Below the pieces are notes generated by a model that was not told the origin of the DNA, made no database searches, and was given only the letters and a program-made list of their open reading frames with translations. Source: CAWEHT01 sp963808455 (GTDB lineage: Bacteria > Chloroflexota > Anaerolineae > CG2-30-64-16). Taken from it: DNA of 7,842 nucleotides. The stretch is taken from assembly GCA_963808455.1 (NCBI GenBank), contig CAWEHT010000089.1, forward strand, positions 1 to 7,842. The letters run 5' to 3'. This document shows positions 1 to 7,250 of this stretch, piece by piece (the stretch's first letter is position 1; every line of letters starts with the position of its first letter). The translations under genes were made by a program, and so were the position numbers.

Positions 1-506
1 ATCTCCTCGGGGTTGGGCGCGACCAGCGCGATGCGCTTATAGTGCCGGTATTGCTGGTCGAGCAGCCACAAGGCCTCGTCAGCACCCCACCTCGCCGTGT
101 ATTCGTGATATTCCTTCAGCGGATGGCTGCCGGCCTCCAGCCAACCTTTGGTCAGCCAGTAGGTGCCCGGCTCGGCGCTAAAGTGATGCATGTAAGCCTT
201 GTACGAGCCAAGCAAGATAGCGATGCAATCGTCGGTCCGCGGCACCAACAAAGTGTGGGCGCCGGACCGGATGCCGCGCAGCCCATTGCCGCACAGCCCA
301 TAGCCCAGGATCACCAGGCTGGGCTTCTCGATCGCGTCGAGCGCCTCTTGCACCGCGGCGGTAAGTTTCACCGGCGCACGGTGCAGCCCATATTCCAACA
401 GCGTGACTTCCTCGGCCAAGTCGGCGGGCAACAGGCGCTCCAGGGCGCCGGCCAGCACCTTGCAGGTGACGACTACCACGGGCAGCCGGGTGCTCGCCGC
501 CGGCAT
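1..506 (-). CDS. DUF1638 family protein, 3' end cut by window edge
   Basis: The frame starting at ATG 506 stays open for 168 codons to the left edge, so the C-terminus is missing (I recall the family as roughly 200 residues or more). The start overlaps the TGA of the upstream corrinoid gene as TGATG, which implies translational coupling. Visible motifs that match DUF1638 are an early cysteine (VVVTCKVLAGALE, Cys15), LGYGLCGNGL around residues 68-76 with Cys72, VPRTDDCIAILLGS around 88-101 with Cys94, and GTYWLTKGWLE around 114-124. The conserved Cys/Asp pattern suggests metal or cofactor binding, but no biochemical function is established that I know of. Proteins of this family are commonly found beside MttB-type methyltransferases and their corrinoid proteins, so a helper role in corrinoid-dependent methyl transfer is the natural inference. 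Family assignment is fairly sure; function is unknown. Confidence 0.82.
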   Translation of the reverse strand, partial: MPAASTRLPVVVVTCKVLAGALERLLPADLAEEVTLLEYGLHRAPVKLTAAVQEALDAIEKPSLVILGYGLCGNGLRGIRSGAHTLLVPRTDDCIAILLGSYKAYMHHFSAEPGTYWLTKGWLEAGSHPLKEYHEYTARWGADEALWLLDQQYRHYKRIALVAPNPEE

Positions 507-1147
507 CAGGCCACTCCGACGAATTTCTTGGCCAAATCGGCCCCGGCCGGGGCGTTGGAGCCGTAGCCATCGGCGCCGATGCGCTTCGAGAAGTCCGCGT
601 CCACGGGGGCGCCGCCGACCATGATCTTGACGCGATCGCGCAGCCCGGCTTCCTCGATGGCCTTGATCGTGTAGCCCATGGCGCGCATGGTCGTGGTCAG
701 CATGGCCGACATGCCCACAACCTGCGGCTGGTGCTTCTTGATCGCCTCTACGAAGGCCTCCGGCTCGGCATTGAAGCCAAGGTCGATCACCTCGAACCCG
801 GCGCCCTCGCACATCATCGAGACCAGGTTTTTGCCAATGTCGTGCAGGTCGCCCTTGACGGTGCCAAGAAGCACCTTGCCGGCCTGTTTGGAGCCGCTGG
901 CCAGCAGGAGCGGCCGGATCTGGGTCGTGCCGGCCTGCATGGCCTCAGCCGACATCAGCACCTCGGGCACGAACATGTCGCCGGCTTTGAAGCGCACGCC
1001 CACTTCGTTCATGCCGATCAACAGGCCGTTGTCCATGATTTCGCCGGCGGGCGTCCCTTCGTCCAGGGCCCGCTTCACCAACTTTGCCGTCTGTTCCACA
1101 TCCCCTTCCAGGATGCAAGTCGCGATCCGCTCGAGTATCTTGCTCAC
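506..1147 (-). CDS. Methyltransferase cognate corrinoid (B12-binding) protein, second copy
   Basis: A 213-residue MttC/MtgC-type corrinoid protein, which carries a methyl group on cobalt between two methyltransferases in the cytoplasm. Residues 1-88 form the helical B12-binding cap (EVGVRFKAGDMFVPEVL around 48-64). From about residue 90 comes the Rossmann-like B12 domain with the base-off/His-on signature: Asp100-Leu-His102-Asp-Ile-Gly105, where His102 would be the lower cobalt ligand. It also has the Ser of GMSAML at 147 and the Gly-Gly at 178-179. Length is normal and the frame is unbroken. The start is GTG at 1147: AGGAG overlaps the TAG stop of the upstream MttB gene (TAGGAG) and lies 7 nt before the GTG. 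The gap to the upstream gene is only 10 nt. By hand alignment it shares about 135 of 211 residues with the other corrinoid protein here, without gaps. It probably serves the adjacent MttB homologue; an alternative partner beyond the left edge is possible. Confidence 0.94.
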   Translation of the reverse strand: MSKILERIATCILEGDVEQTAKLVKRALDEGTPAGEIMDNGLLIGMNEVGVRFKAGDMFVPEVLMSAEAMQAGTTQIRPLLLASGSKQAGKVLLGTVKGDLHDIGKNLVSMMCEGAGFEVIDLGFNAEPEAFVEAIKKHQPQVVGMSAMLTTTMRAMGYTIKAIEEAGLRDRVKIMVGGAPVDADFSKRIGADGYGSNAPAGADLAKKFVGVA

Positions 1148-1157
1148 GATATCACTC

Positions 1158-2624
1158 CTATTTGTGGTCCTTGACCCGATCCTCTTGCTCTTCGAGGACC
1201 TTGCGAATCACCTTCTTGGTTTCCGGCTTGATCGAGGAAGGCTTGTGCGACGACAGAATGTCGCGGACGCGGGCAACGGTCCGGTCTTTCATGGTCAGGC
1301 TACCCGTGCCGGCCCAGTTCTCGAAATCCTGCCGGTCGAGCAGCTTCGGGTAGAAGTACTCGCTCTTGTAGTATTTGCGCGTGTGTGTGGCTGGCGCAGG
1401 TAATGGCTGTTCGGCCCGACTTTGTCGATGACCGGCACCGCCAGAGTATCGTCATTCACCTCGATGCCGCGGATGATGCGGCGCGAATAGCCGATCGCCT
1501 CGTCCATGGCGCAGAGCTGGAACAGCGAGCCGGTCATGGCGCTCTTGGTATAGCCCACGTCGTGGCACAGGTCGCCGCTGGTGAGGGCGGACATGAAGAC
1601 GGAGATCGAGCCCTCGATCATGGCCTGGCCGTCGAAGACCTTGGCATCGGTGCAGCCGCCGGTCTGCCACAGCGGCAAGCCGGCATAGTGCGCCAGCTCG
1701 GTGACGCCGGACATGTAGAGCGGCAGTTCGGGGGCGCCGTAGGCCAGCACCATGGTGCCCATGTCCATGGCCGAGTAAACCCCGCCCATGATGAAGGGCA
1801 GGCCCGGCTGGACCGTTTGAGCCAGGGTCAGGCCCATCCACGACTCGGCGACGCCCTGGGTGATGATGCCGGCGCCGGTGATCGGTGCGGTGCCTCCCGC
1901 AATCGGGCAGGGGGTGAAGACCAGCGGCACGCGATGGTGGGCCGCAAACAGCAGCTTGTCGATGGCCTCGAAGGTGCTGACCAGGGGCGACAGCGGCTCG
2001 CAATAGTGCACGTAGGTGGGCCGCTGCTCGAAAGCCTTCTGGCCACCGGCTTCGGCCACGGCGATCTCGTGAATGCCGGCCGAGTCGAAGCGATCGGTAC
2101 GACCAGGCCACGATCGGCTTGCTCGTGTTGGGGAACATGCCTGCAAATTCGTAGAGCGCGCCCAGGTCGAAATGGACATCGTTCACGGTCCCTAACGATT
2201 CGCAGAAGTCGATGTTAGGCAGGGCGTTGACCAGGCGGGCCACTTGCGGCACGTCGGCCCTGACGTAGAGTCGCCGCTCGAGCGTCTCAGGGTCGATGAA
2301 GTTGGTGCAGGTAGGGCCAGGGCCAAAATGCGCCCGGCCGGGCCCGATGTGGATGTTGTGTTTGGGGTTGCCGTCACGTGCCCAGAGCGTGAAGCTGCGC
2401 GGGGCCTTGCGCAGGGCGTCCTTGACCATGTGGGAAGGCAGGCGCACCCGCTTGCCGTTGACCCACGCGCCGGCCTTGGCCAGGATCTCGCGCGCCTCGT
2501 CATGCATCACATCCAGACCAGTGTACTGGAGGACATGCAAGACACCGTTGAACAGTTCTTCCAGCTGATCCTGGGAGAACATGTTGAAGCGTACTCCCGC
2601 GTTTTCTACATAATTCGTCCTCAT
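1158..2624 (-). CDS. Trimethylamine methyltransferase (MttB) family protein, non-pyrrolysine, two frame breaks
   Basis: A homologue of the MttB superfamily, TIM-barrel enzymes that move a methyl group from a methylated amine to a corrinoid protein. Members without pyrrolysine use quaternary amines (MtgB glycine betaine, MtpB proline betaine, MtcB carnitine). Read as one gene it gives about 488 residues, the usual length. ATG 2624 follows AAGGAG with 9 nt spacing. Segment 1 (2624 to about 2100) holds YTGLDVMHDEAREIL and FGPGPTCTNFIDPET. Segment 2 (about 2098 to 1390, frame shifted by one) holds YCEPLSPL, PCPIAGGTAPITGAG, GGVYSAMDMGTM and QTGGCTDAKVFDGQA. Segment 3 (about 1375 to the TAG at 1160-1158, back in the first frame) holds RKYYKSEYFYPKLLDRQDF and WAGTGSLTMKDRTVARVRD. 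The first break is one extra base near 2099; the second is in a CACACACGCGC run at 1376-1389. No amber codon interrupts any segment. It lies between two corrinoid genes, which supports the role. Substrate cannot be read from sequence; trimethylamine is unlikely without pyrrolysine. Confidence 0.9.
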
Positions 2625-2718
2625 CCGGAGGTTCTCCTTTCTGTGAGTCCTGTAGTCCAGTAGCCGGGTAGTCAGTCAGACACGTTGTTGGGCAAGCGAA
2701 CACCACGGTGATCTCACT

Positions 2719-2750
2719 ACGAGACTGTCAGACTGCGAGACTACGAGACT
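2719..2750. repeat. Four tandem 8-bp repeats over the 3' end of a corrinoid gene
   Basis: Plus-strand units are acgagact, gtcagact, gcgagact and acgagact, head to tail from 2719 to 2750. The minus strand reads as AGTCTCGT-like units. The array covers the TAG stop of the first corrinoid gene (2743-2741), so the last codons of that gene lie at the edge of the repeat. The rest of the 116-bp gap to the MttB gene (2625-2740) has further loose GACTGACT/GACTAC words at 2650-2680 and the MttB ribosome binding site, but no gene. The function is unknown. I recall similar AGTC-rich intergenic arrays in some Chloroflexota genomes, but that is memory, not something shown here. Confidence 0.7.
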
Positions 2751-3376
2751 AACTTCCTTGCCAGGTCGGCGGCCGCCGCCGCGTTGGACGCGTAGCCGTC
2801 GGCCTTGATGCTGTCGCAGAACGCCTGCGTGACTGGGGCGCCACCGATCATCACCTTGACCCGATCACGCAAACCGGCCTCTTCGAGCGCCTTGATGGTG
2901 TGCCCCATGGCCCGCATCGTCGTGGTCAGGAGAGCAGACATGCCCAGCACGTCCGGCTCATGCTGCTTGACGGCCTGGACGAAAACCTCGGGCTCGAGGT
3001 CTTTGCCGAGGTCCTGTACCTCGAAGCCGGCGCCCTCGCACATCATGCCCACCAGGTTCTTGCCGATGTCATGCAGGTCGCCCTTGACGGTGCCCAGCAG
3101 GATCTTGCCCACCCGCTTGGCGCCCGCGGCCACCAACCTGGGCCGCAGGATTTCGAGCGACGCCTGCATGGACTTGGCCGAGCGCAGCACCTCAGGCACG
3201 AACATGTTGCCGGCCTTGAACTCGGTACCGACATAGTCCATGCCGGCCATCAGACCCTTCTCCAGGATCTCCTGGGCGCCCAGGCCATCTGCAATGGCAT
3301 CCTGGGTCAGGTCGGCGATGTCTTCCATGTTCCCTTCGATGATAGCTTCTGAGATCTTTGTCAGGATCTCACTCAT
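2741..3376 (-). CDS. Methyltransferase cognate corrinoid (B12-binding) protein, first copy
   Basis: A 211-residue MttC/MtgC-type corrinoid protein. The N-terminal helical cap includes FKAGNMFVPEVLRSAKSMQA around residues 53-72. The B12 domain follows, with KGDLHDIGKN around 98-107, whose His is the expected lower axial cobalt ligand. It then has MCEGAGFEV, GMSALLTTTMRAMG around 145-158 and IGGAPV around 177-182. The reading frame extends six codons upstream (Met at 3394), but I place the start at ATG 3376. GGAGG lies 6 nt before it (3387-3383), and this start aligns residue for residue with the second corrinoid protein. The stop is TAG inside a tandem octamer repeat. The frame is unbroken and the length normal. 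It follows the DHPS-like methyltransferase by 164 nt and precedes the MttB homologue by 116 nt, so it is well placed to carry methyl groups between those two enzymes. Identity to the second copy is about 64 percent by hand count. Confidence 0.95.
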   Translation of the reverse strand: MSEILTKISEAIIEGNMEDIADLTQDAIADGLGAQEILEKGLMAGMDYVGTEFKAGNMFVPEVLRSAKSMQASLEILRPRLVAAGAKRVGKILLGTVKGDLHDIGKNLVGMMCEGAGFEVQDLGKDLEPEVFVQAVKQHEPDVLGMSALLTTTMRAMGHTIKALEEAGLRDRVKVMIGGAPVTQAFCDSIKADGYASNAAAAADLARKLVS

Positions 3377-3382
3377 AAGGAT

Positions 3383-3387
3383 CCTCC
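3383..3387 (-). promoter_or_regulatory. Ribosome binding site that fixes the corrinoid gene start
   Basis: The minus strand reads GGAGG, then six bases (ATCCTT), then ATG at 3376-3374. This is the best Shine-Dalgarno match in the operon. It falls inside the longer open frame that begins at 3394, so it argues for the internal start. Confidence 0.8.
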
Positions 3388-3496
3388 CTTCCAATACGTT
3401 TGATGTTCGCTTCTGGCCTTATTTTGCCCCGGTAATCGAAAACCTGGGTCACGCAATGCGGGTGCGGCGAGGACCAGGATTCCGGCCGGGCAGGCT

Positions 3497-3519
3497 GGGG
3501 GCGACATCACACCGCCCCC
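3497..3519 (-). other. GC-rich hairpin between the DHPS-like and corrinoid genes
   Basis: On the minus strand GGGGGCG and CGCCCCC pair perfectly (7 bp) around a 9-nt loop, starting 22 nt after the TGA of the DHPS-like gene. No T run follows, so it is a poor match to an intrinsic terminator. It could instead protect or process the transcript between the upstream (dehydrogenase and methyl-THF) and downstream (corrinoid and MttB) halves of the operon. The remaining 3377-3540 gap shows no gene and no promoter I would defend. Confidence 0.5.
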
Positions 3520-3540
3520 GGCACAAAACGCAGCTCAGCG

Positions 3541-4423
3541 TCAGCCAGCGGCCGCGGCAGCAGCCTTCTGCCGCCGGCGGAACGCCTTGATCCAGCGCTG
3601 GCCATAGGAGTCGTGGCCCATGGACAGGTCGGCGGCCAGGATGGCCGTGATCACCGGGGTCACGAGCGGGTTCGTAATCGGGCACGTCAGGCCGGAGTGG
3701 ATGCCCATGGCGATGAACGCCGAGTTGATGAACGCCCGGTCTGGCATGCCAAAAGAGATATTGCTGGCGCCCATGGTCACATTGACGCCGAATTCCTTGA
3801 CCAGCAGCTCGATAGTCTGCAGTGCCAGATGCCCTGCGTTGCTGTCGGCGCCCATGGTCAGGGCCAGCGGATCGATGACGACGTCCTCGACCGGGATGCC
3901 CAACTTACCGGCGCGCTCGATGATCTTGCCGGCAACGCGCAAACGATCCTCGGCGGTTTCGGGGATGCCGGCATCATCCATGCAGAGCCCGATCACAGCC
4001 GCCCCGAACTCCCTGGCGACCGGCAGGACGGCGTTCAGCGAGCGCTCCTCGCCGTTGCAGGAATTGACCAGGGCCTTCCCGCCATAGGCGGCCAGCGCGG
4101 CAGCCAGGGCTTTCAGGATCTGCGGTATCGATGCACAGGGGCACGTCGGTGGCGGCCATCACGGTCTGCAGCACCTGAACCAGCAAGACCGGCTCGTCGG
4201 CGCCGGGCACGCCGGCGTTGACGTCCAACATGTCGGCGCCGGCCTCCACCTGGGCCAGGGCGTCGGCGCGCGCGATCGAGAAATCGCCGGCCTGGAAAGC
4301 TGCGAGCACCTGTTTGCGGCCGGTCGGGTTGATGCGCTCGCCGATGACGACGGTGGGCTTATCACGATTGATCTCGACCGTCTTGGTGGCCGAGCGCACA
4401 ACGGTTGTCAGATCCTTCCCCAT
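3541..4423 (-). CDS. DHPS-like methyltetrahydrofolate:corrinoid methyltransferase, one frame break
   Basis: A pterin-binding TIM-barrel protein of the MeTr/AcsE/MtgA group. In this operon it most likely moves the methyl group from the corrinoid protein to tetrahydrofolate, as MtgA does in glycine betaine metabolism of Desulfitobacterium. Segment 1 (ATG 4423 to about 4126) carries VVIGERINPTGR around residues 25-36, AGADMLDVNAGVPG around 61-74 and PLCIDT around 95-100. Segment 2, one frame over (about 4115 to the TGA at 3541), carries LVNSCNGEERS, LCMDDAGIPETAEDR, VVIDPLALTMGADS and TMGASNISFGMPDR. Asp in CIDT, Asn in VNS, Asp in VIDPL and Asn in ASNIS match the pterin-binding residues of Moorella AcsE. 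The break sits at ATCGATACCGCAG. An IDT(A)DP motif is shortened there, so a loss of 2 or 8 bases fits. Total length is about 294 residues, which is normal. The start lies 3 nt after the upstream TGA, with AGGAAAGG as ribosome binding site. The C-terminus is Ala-rich. Confidence 0.88.
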
Positions 4424-4426
4424 GGC

Positions 4427-5636
4427 TCAAAACCTTTCCTTTCTTGGTAGGGGCGATGTCGCCTCGCCCGAAGTCCTCTCGCCGGCGAACCGCTCAGGCC
4501 GCACGAACTCGGCCAGGGAGGGCGCACGGCCGCCGGCGATCCAGCCGGCGATCATCTGGCCCGTGACCGGCGCCAGGCAAATGCCCGCCCCTTCATGCCC
4601 GGTCGCCAGGTAAAGCCCCGGCACGGCCGCCACCGGCCCAACCAGCGGCATGTGGTCGGGGCTCCACGGCCGCAGGCCGGCATAGCCGCGGATCACGCTG
4701 GCCCGGGCGAGCGCGGGCAGGAAACGCATCGCACGGGCGGCGATGGCGTGCAGCGCCGCCGTCGATACCGTCCTGTCGAACCCAGCAAACTGGCGCGTGC
4801 TGCCCAGCAGCAGCGTGTCGCCCGCCGTCATCTCAGCCACCAACGCTACGCCGGTCGCCGCAGCCGCCGACTGCACGGACGCAGTATAACTGCTTTCCAA
4901 CAAGGGATGGCGGAGCAGACCCGGCACACGGCTGGTTACCAGGATCTCCCCCTTGCGCGGACGGATCGGCAAGTTGACGCCCACAGAGCGGGTGATCTCG
5001 CCGCTCCACACGCCGGCCGCGCATACCACCACCTCCGCGCCGATGTCGCCGGCGGTCGTGGTCACCGCGGCGACCCGCCCACCGGCGCCCAGGCGGAGGC
5101 CGGTAACAGCCAGGCCCGCGTCGATCACCGCGCCACGCCGCAGCGCCGCGTCGAGCAAAGCCCGCGTCGCCAACCGGGCGTTCAACCTGCGCCTCCCCGG
5201 GATAATAGATCGCGCCCGCCAGATCAGGCGCCAGGCCGGGCTCGCAGTCGCGGAGCGCCCCGCCGGCAAGCACCTCCGAACGCACCCCATCCCGTTCCAA
5301 CTCCAAGGCCCGGGCCTGCGCCGCCGCCAAAGCCTCGGCGGTCTCAGCGAGCACCAGGGCGCCCTGGCGCCTGTACTCGATGCCGGCATCCAGGGACTTG
5401 CTAAGCTCCTCCCACAAGGAATTGCTGGCCTTCGCGAGCGCCAGCTCTGCGGCGGAGCCTTTATCGTGGTGCAGCAGCAGACCATCGCAAGCACGCGAGG
5501 TGCCGCTGGCCGGGAATTCGCGCTCGATCAAGCGCACGCGCAGCCCGGAGGCCGCGAGGAAGTAGGCGCAGGCGGCCCCGACGATGCCCCCGCCGACCAC
5601 GACCACATCGCGCTGCGCCGCCCCGAGAGCGTTCAT
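4427..5636 (-). CDS. DadA/glycine-oxidase-type FAD oxidoreductase (HcnC-like subunit), one frame break
   Basis: The likely catalytic FAD subunit of a three-subunit amine dehydrogenase, related to HcnC, the opine oxidase B subunit and D-amino-acid/sarcosine-type oxidases. It would oxidise a C-N bond of an amino acid or N-methyl amino acid. Segment 1 (ATG 5636 to about 5187, 150 residues) begins RDVVVVGGGIVGAACAYFLA with the FAD-binding GGGIVG at 15-20 and an acidic strand end (LIERE). It continues through RACDGLLLHHDKG and IEYRRQGALVLAE to GAIYYPGEAQ. One extra G near 5186-5187 moves the frame. Segment 2 continues LNARLATRALLDAALRRGA, CAAGVWSGEITRSVG and IRPRKGEIL, then the C-terminal FAD motif GYAGLRPWSPDHMPLVGP and GLYLATGHEGAGICLAP. 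Total is about 402 residues, which is normal. ATG overlaps the upstream TGA as ATGA. The last 14 residues are encoded by a palindrome-like repeat and look non-conserved. The substrate is not identifiable; sarcosine, dimethylglycine, N-methylproline, proline or an opine are candidates. Confidence 0.9.
4446..4469. repeat. Short GC-rich palindromic element at the 3' end of the FAD oxidoreductase gene
   Basis: The plus strand reads GGTAGGGGCGATGTCGCC and then TCGCCC. The core GGCGATGTCGCC can fold back on itself. It lies inside the coding end of the oxidoreductase gene and encodes its last residues. Related words occur at 3497-3519 and 7687-7704 in this window, which suggests a dispersed element of REP type. 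This is a pattern match by eye, not a proven family. Confidence 0.4.
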
Positions 5637-7250
5637 CGGCCAGGCTCCCTTTCGGCGAGGGAAACCACGGCAGGGGCAGCCGGCACCGGCCCGGCCAGCG
5701 CGGCGAAGGGCACCGGCTTGACGGGCGGGCGCACGTGGAACCAGCCTGCCGCTTCGAGGGTCACCCCCGTCTCCGCGGCAATAAGGCGGGCCAGGATCGG
5801 GCCACAGGTCCGCCCCTGGCACGGCCCCTGGCCGACGCGTGTCCGGGTCTTCAGGGCATCCAGCGTAACCGCCCCGGCAGCGACCGCGGCCCGCACCTCG
5901 CCGGCAGTGACCTCCTCGCAGCGGCATACGAGGGTATCATCGGGGATGGCGGCCTGGCCGCCCGGCTGGGGTGCGAAGAGCGTGTTGATGAGGGCTCCGA
6001 AACGCCAGGCGGCGGCCCGCTCGCGGGCTGAGGCATCCCGCTCACGCTGAAGCTGTGCCTCGCTCACCCGGCCCAGCCGGCGGGCGGCCGCCAGTGCGGC
6101 CAGGCGCCCCTGGGCCAGCGCAGCCTCGGCGCCGGCCACCCCGGCCGTCTCACCGGCCACGAAAAGGCCCGGCACGCTCGTCTCGAGCGAAGCATCGGTA
6201 CCCGGCACCCATCCGCCGCGCGCCGGATCGAAGACCGACACGGCGCCGGCCAGTTGGGCCAGCTCGACGTTGGGTATCAGGCCGAAGCCGATGCACAGGG
6301 CATCGACAGGGATGGTTTCGGCAGTCCCGGGGATGGCACGGCCCAGCCCATCGGTCCTGGCCACCGTTACCGCCTCAAGCCGCCCTTCGCCCAAGGCAGC
6401 GGTCACAACACGCCCAAAGCGATAGGGCACGCGGGCCCTGGCCAGCGCAGCAAGATAGCGAACGGCCTCGCCCAGTCGATCCCGGTCCGTGGCCGTGGCC
6501 AGGCCCCCGAGAAGAGCTGTGCCGCAGCGCAGCCATGCGGGGAGGCGCGCGGCCTCCAGCACGCCTACCACCCGGGTGCCCGGCGCCCCTGCGCCATCGG
6601 GCCCAGCCAGGCGGGCGGCCACCGGCAGCAGCAGCGGCCCAGACCCGGCAATCAGAACGCGGCGACCCGGCTTCAGCCCGTGGCGCTTGGCCAGCAGCTG
6701 CGCCGCCCCGGCGCTCATCGACCCCGGGAAGCGTCCAGCCCGGGAACGGGACGAATTGCCCCGCCGCGCGCCGGCAGCGAGGATGACTGCGCCGGCCGTC
6801 AGGTGCTCTGTCGCGCCATGAGCGTAGATATCGGCGGTCAGGAACCCACGCGAAGCATCACGGTCCGGCCCCTCCGAAGACGGGTCCGCCTCGCCGCCCA
6901 GGGCACCAGACGAGCGTGCCCGGCCGCCAATCCACGGCCGCGACCGCCATCCGGCGCAGGAGCCCCTGGCCGGCCCGCTCCGCCCTCGAAGAGCCCAAAC
7001 GATCGCCACCAGAGGGCCGGGTCAGCGAAGGGCTTTGCGGGAAGAGGCCAGGCCCTTCGCCGGCGGCAGCCGTGTAGGCCGCCAGATATTGCCCACCGGA
7101 GACCGGCGATTCGTCCAGCAGCATCACGCGCAGGCCGGCATCGGCAGCGGTGACCGCCGCGGCCAACCCGGCCGGGCCGGCTCCGATGACCAGCACGTCT
7201 GTGGAAGTCCCTTGCGGCCCAGGGAGAGGCCCCGCGAAGCTCGCGTTCAC
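5633..7250 (-). CDS. FAD/NAD(P)-binding oxidoreductase with C-terminal BFD-like [2Fe-2S] domain (HcnB-like subunit), three frame breaks
   Basis: The large electron-transfer subunit of an HcnABC/opine-oxidase/hydroxyproline-dehydrogenase type complex, about 539 codons. GTG 7250 overlaps the upstream TGA as GTGA, with GGGGAG 6 nt before it. Domains: N-terminal dinucleotide fold VLVIGAGPAGLAAAV (GAGPAG at 23-28), then LLDESPVSGGQY, DIYAHGATEHLTAGAVILAAGA, a second Rossmann motif RVLIAGSGPLLLPVAARL, and CIGFGLIPNVELAQLAGA. The FAD-closing GLFVAGETAGVAGAEAALAQG follows. The C-terminal domain has CRCEEVTAGEVRAAV and GQGPCQGRTCGP, four Cys expected to hold a [2Fe-2S] cluster. Breaks: one extra base near 6905 (TGG-T-GCC), one missing base in a G run at 6759-6762, and one extra G at 6722-6725. 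Between the last two the other frame reads GQFVPFPGWTLPG, the expected family motif. The stretch 6980-7020 reads plausibly in two frames, so a further pair of breaks there is possible. Family certain; intactness uncertain. Confidence 0.88.

Noticed and set aside
1452..2098. Continuation of the MttB start frame past the first break as a 390-residue protein
   Set aside because: After about residue 175 this frame turns into Arg/Gly/His-rich sequence, while the next frame carries the conserved MttB motifs.
2719..2750. CRISPR array
   Set aside because: Units are 8 bp and contiguous with no spacers, and no cas genes are present.
3377..3394. Upstream Met at 3394 as the start of the first corrinoid protein
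   Set aside because: The GGAGG site lies inside this extension and is correctly spaced for ATG 3376, and the paralogue aligns from the internal Met.
4116..4126. Programmed ribosomal frameshifting in the DHPS-like gene
   Set aside because: No slippery heptamer followed by a stem is seen, and similar breaks occur in three other genes, so a shared technical cause is simpler.
4953..7153. Long plus-strand open frames opposite the dehydrogenase genes (365 and 299 codons)
   Set aside because: They are antisense shadows caused by high third-position GC in the minus-strand genes; they are rich in Arg, Pro and Ala and show no family motif.
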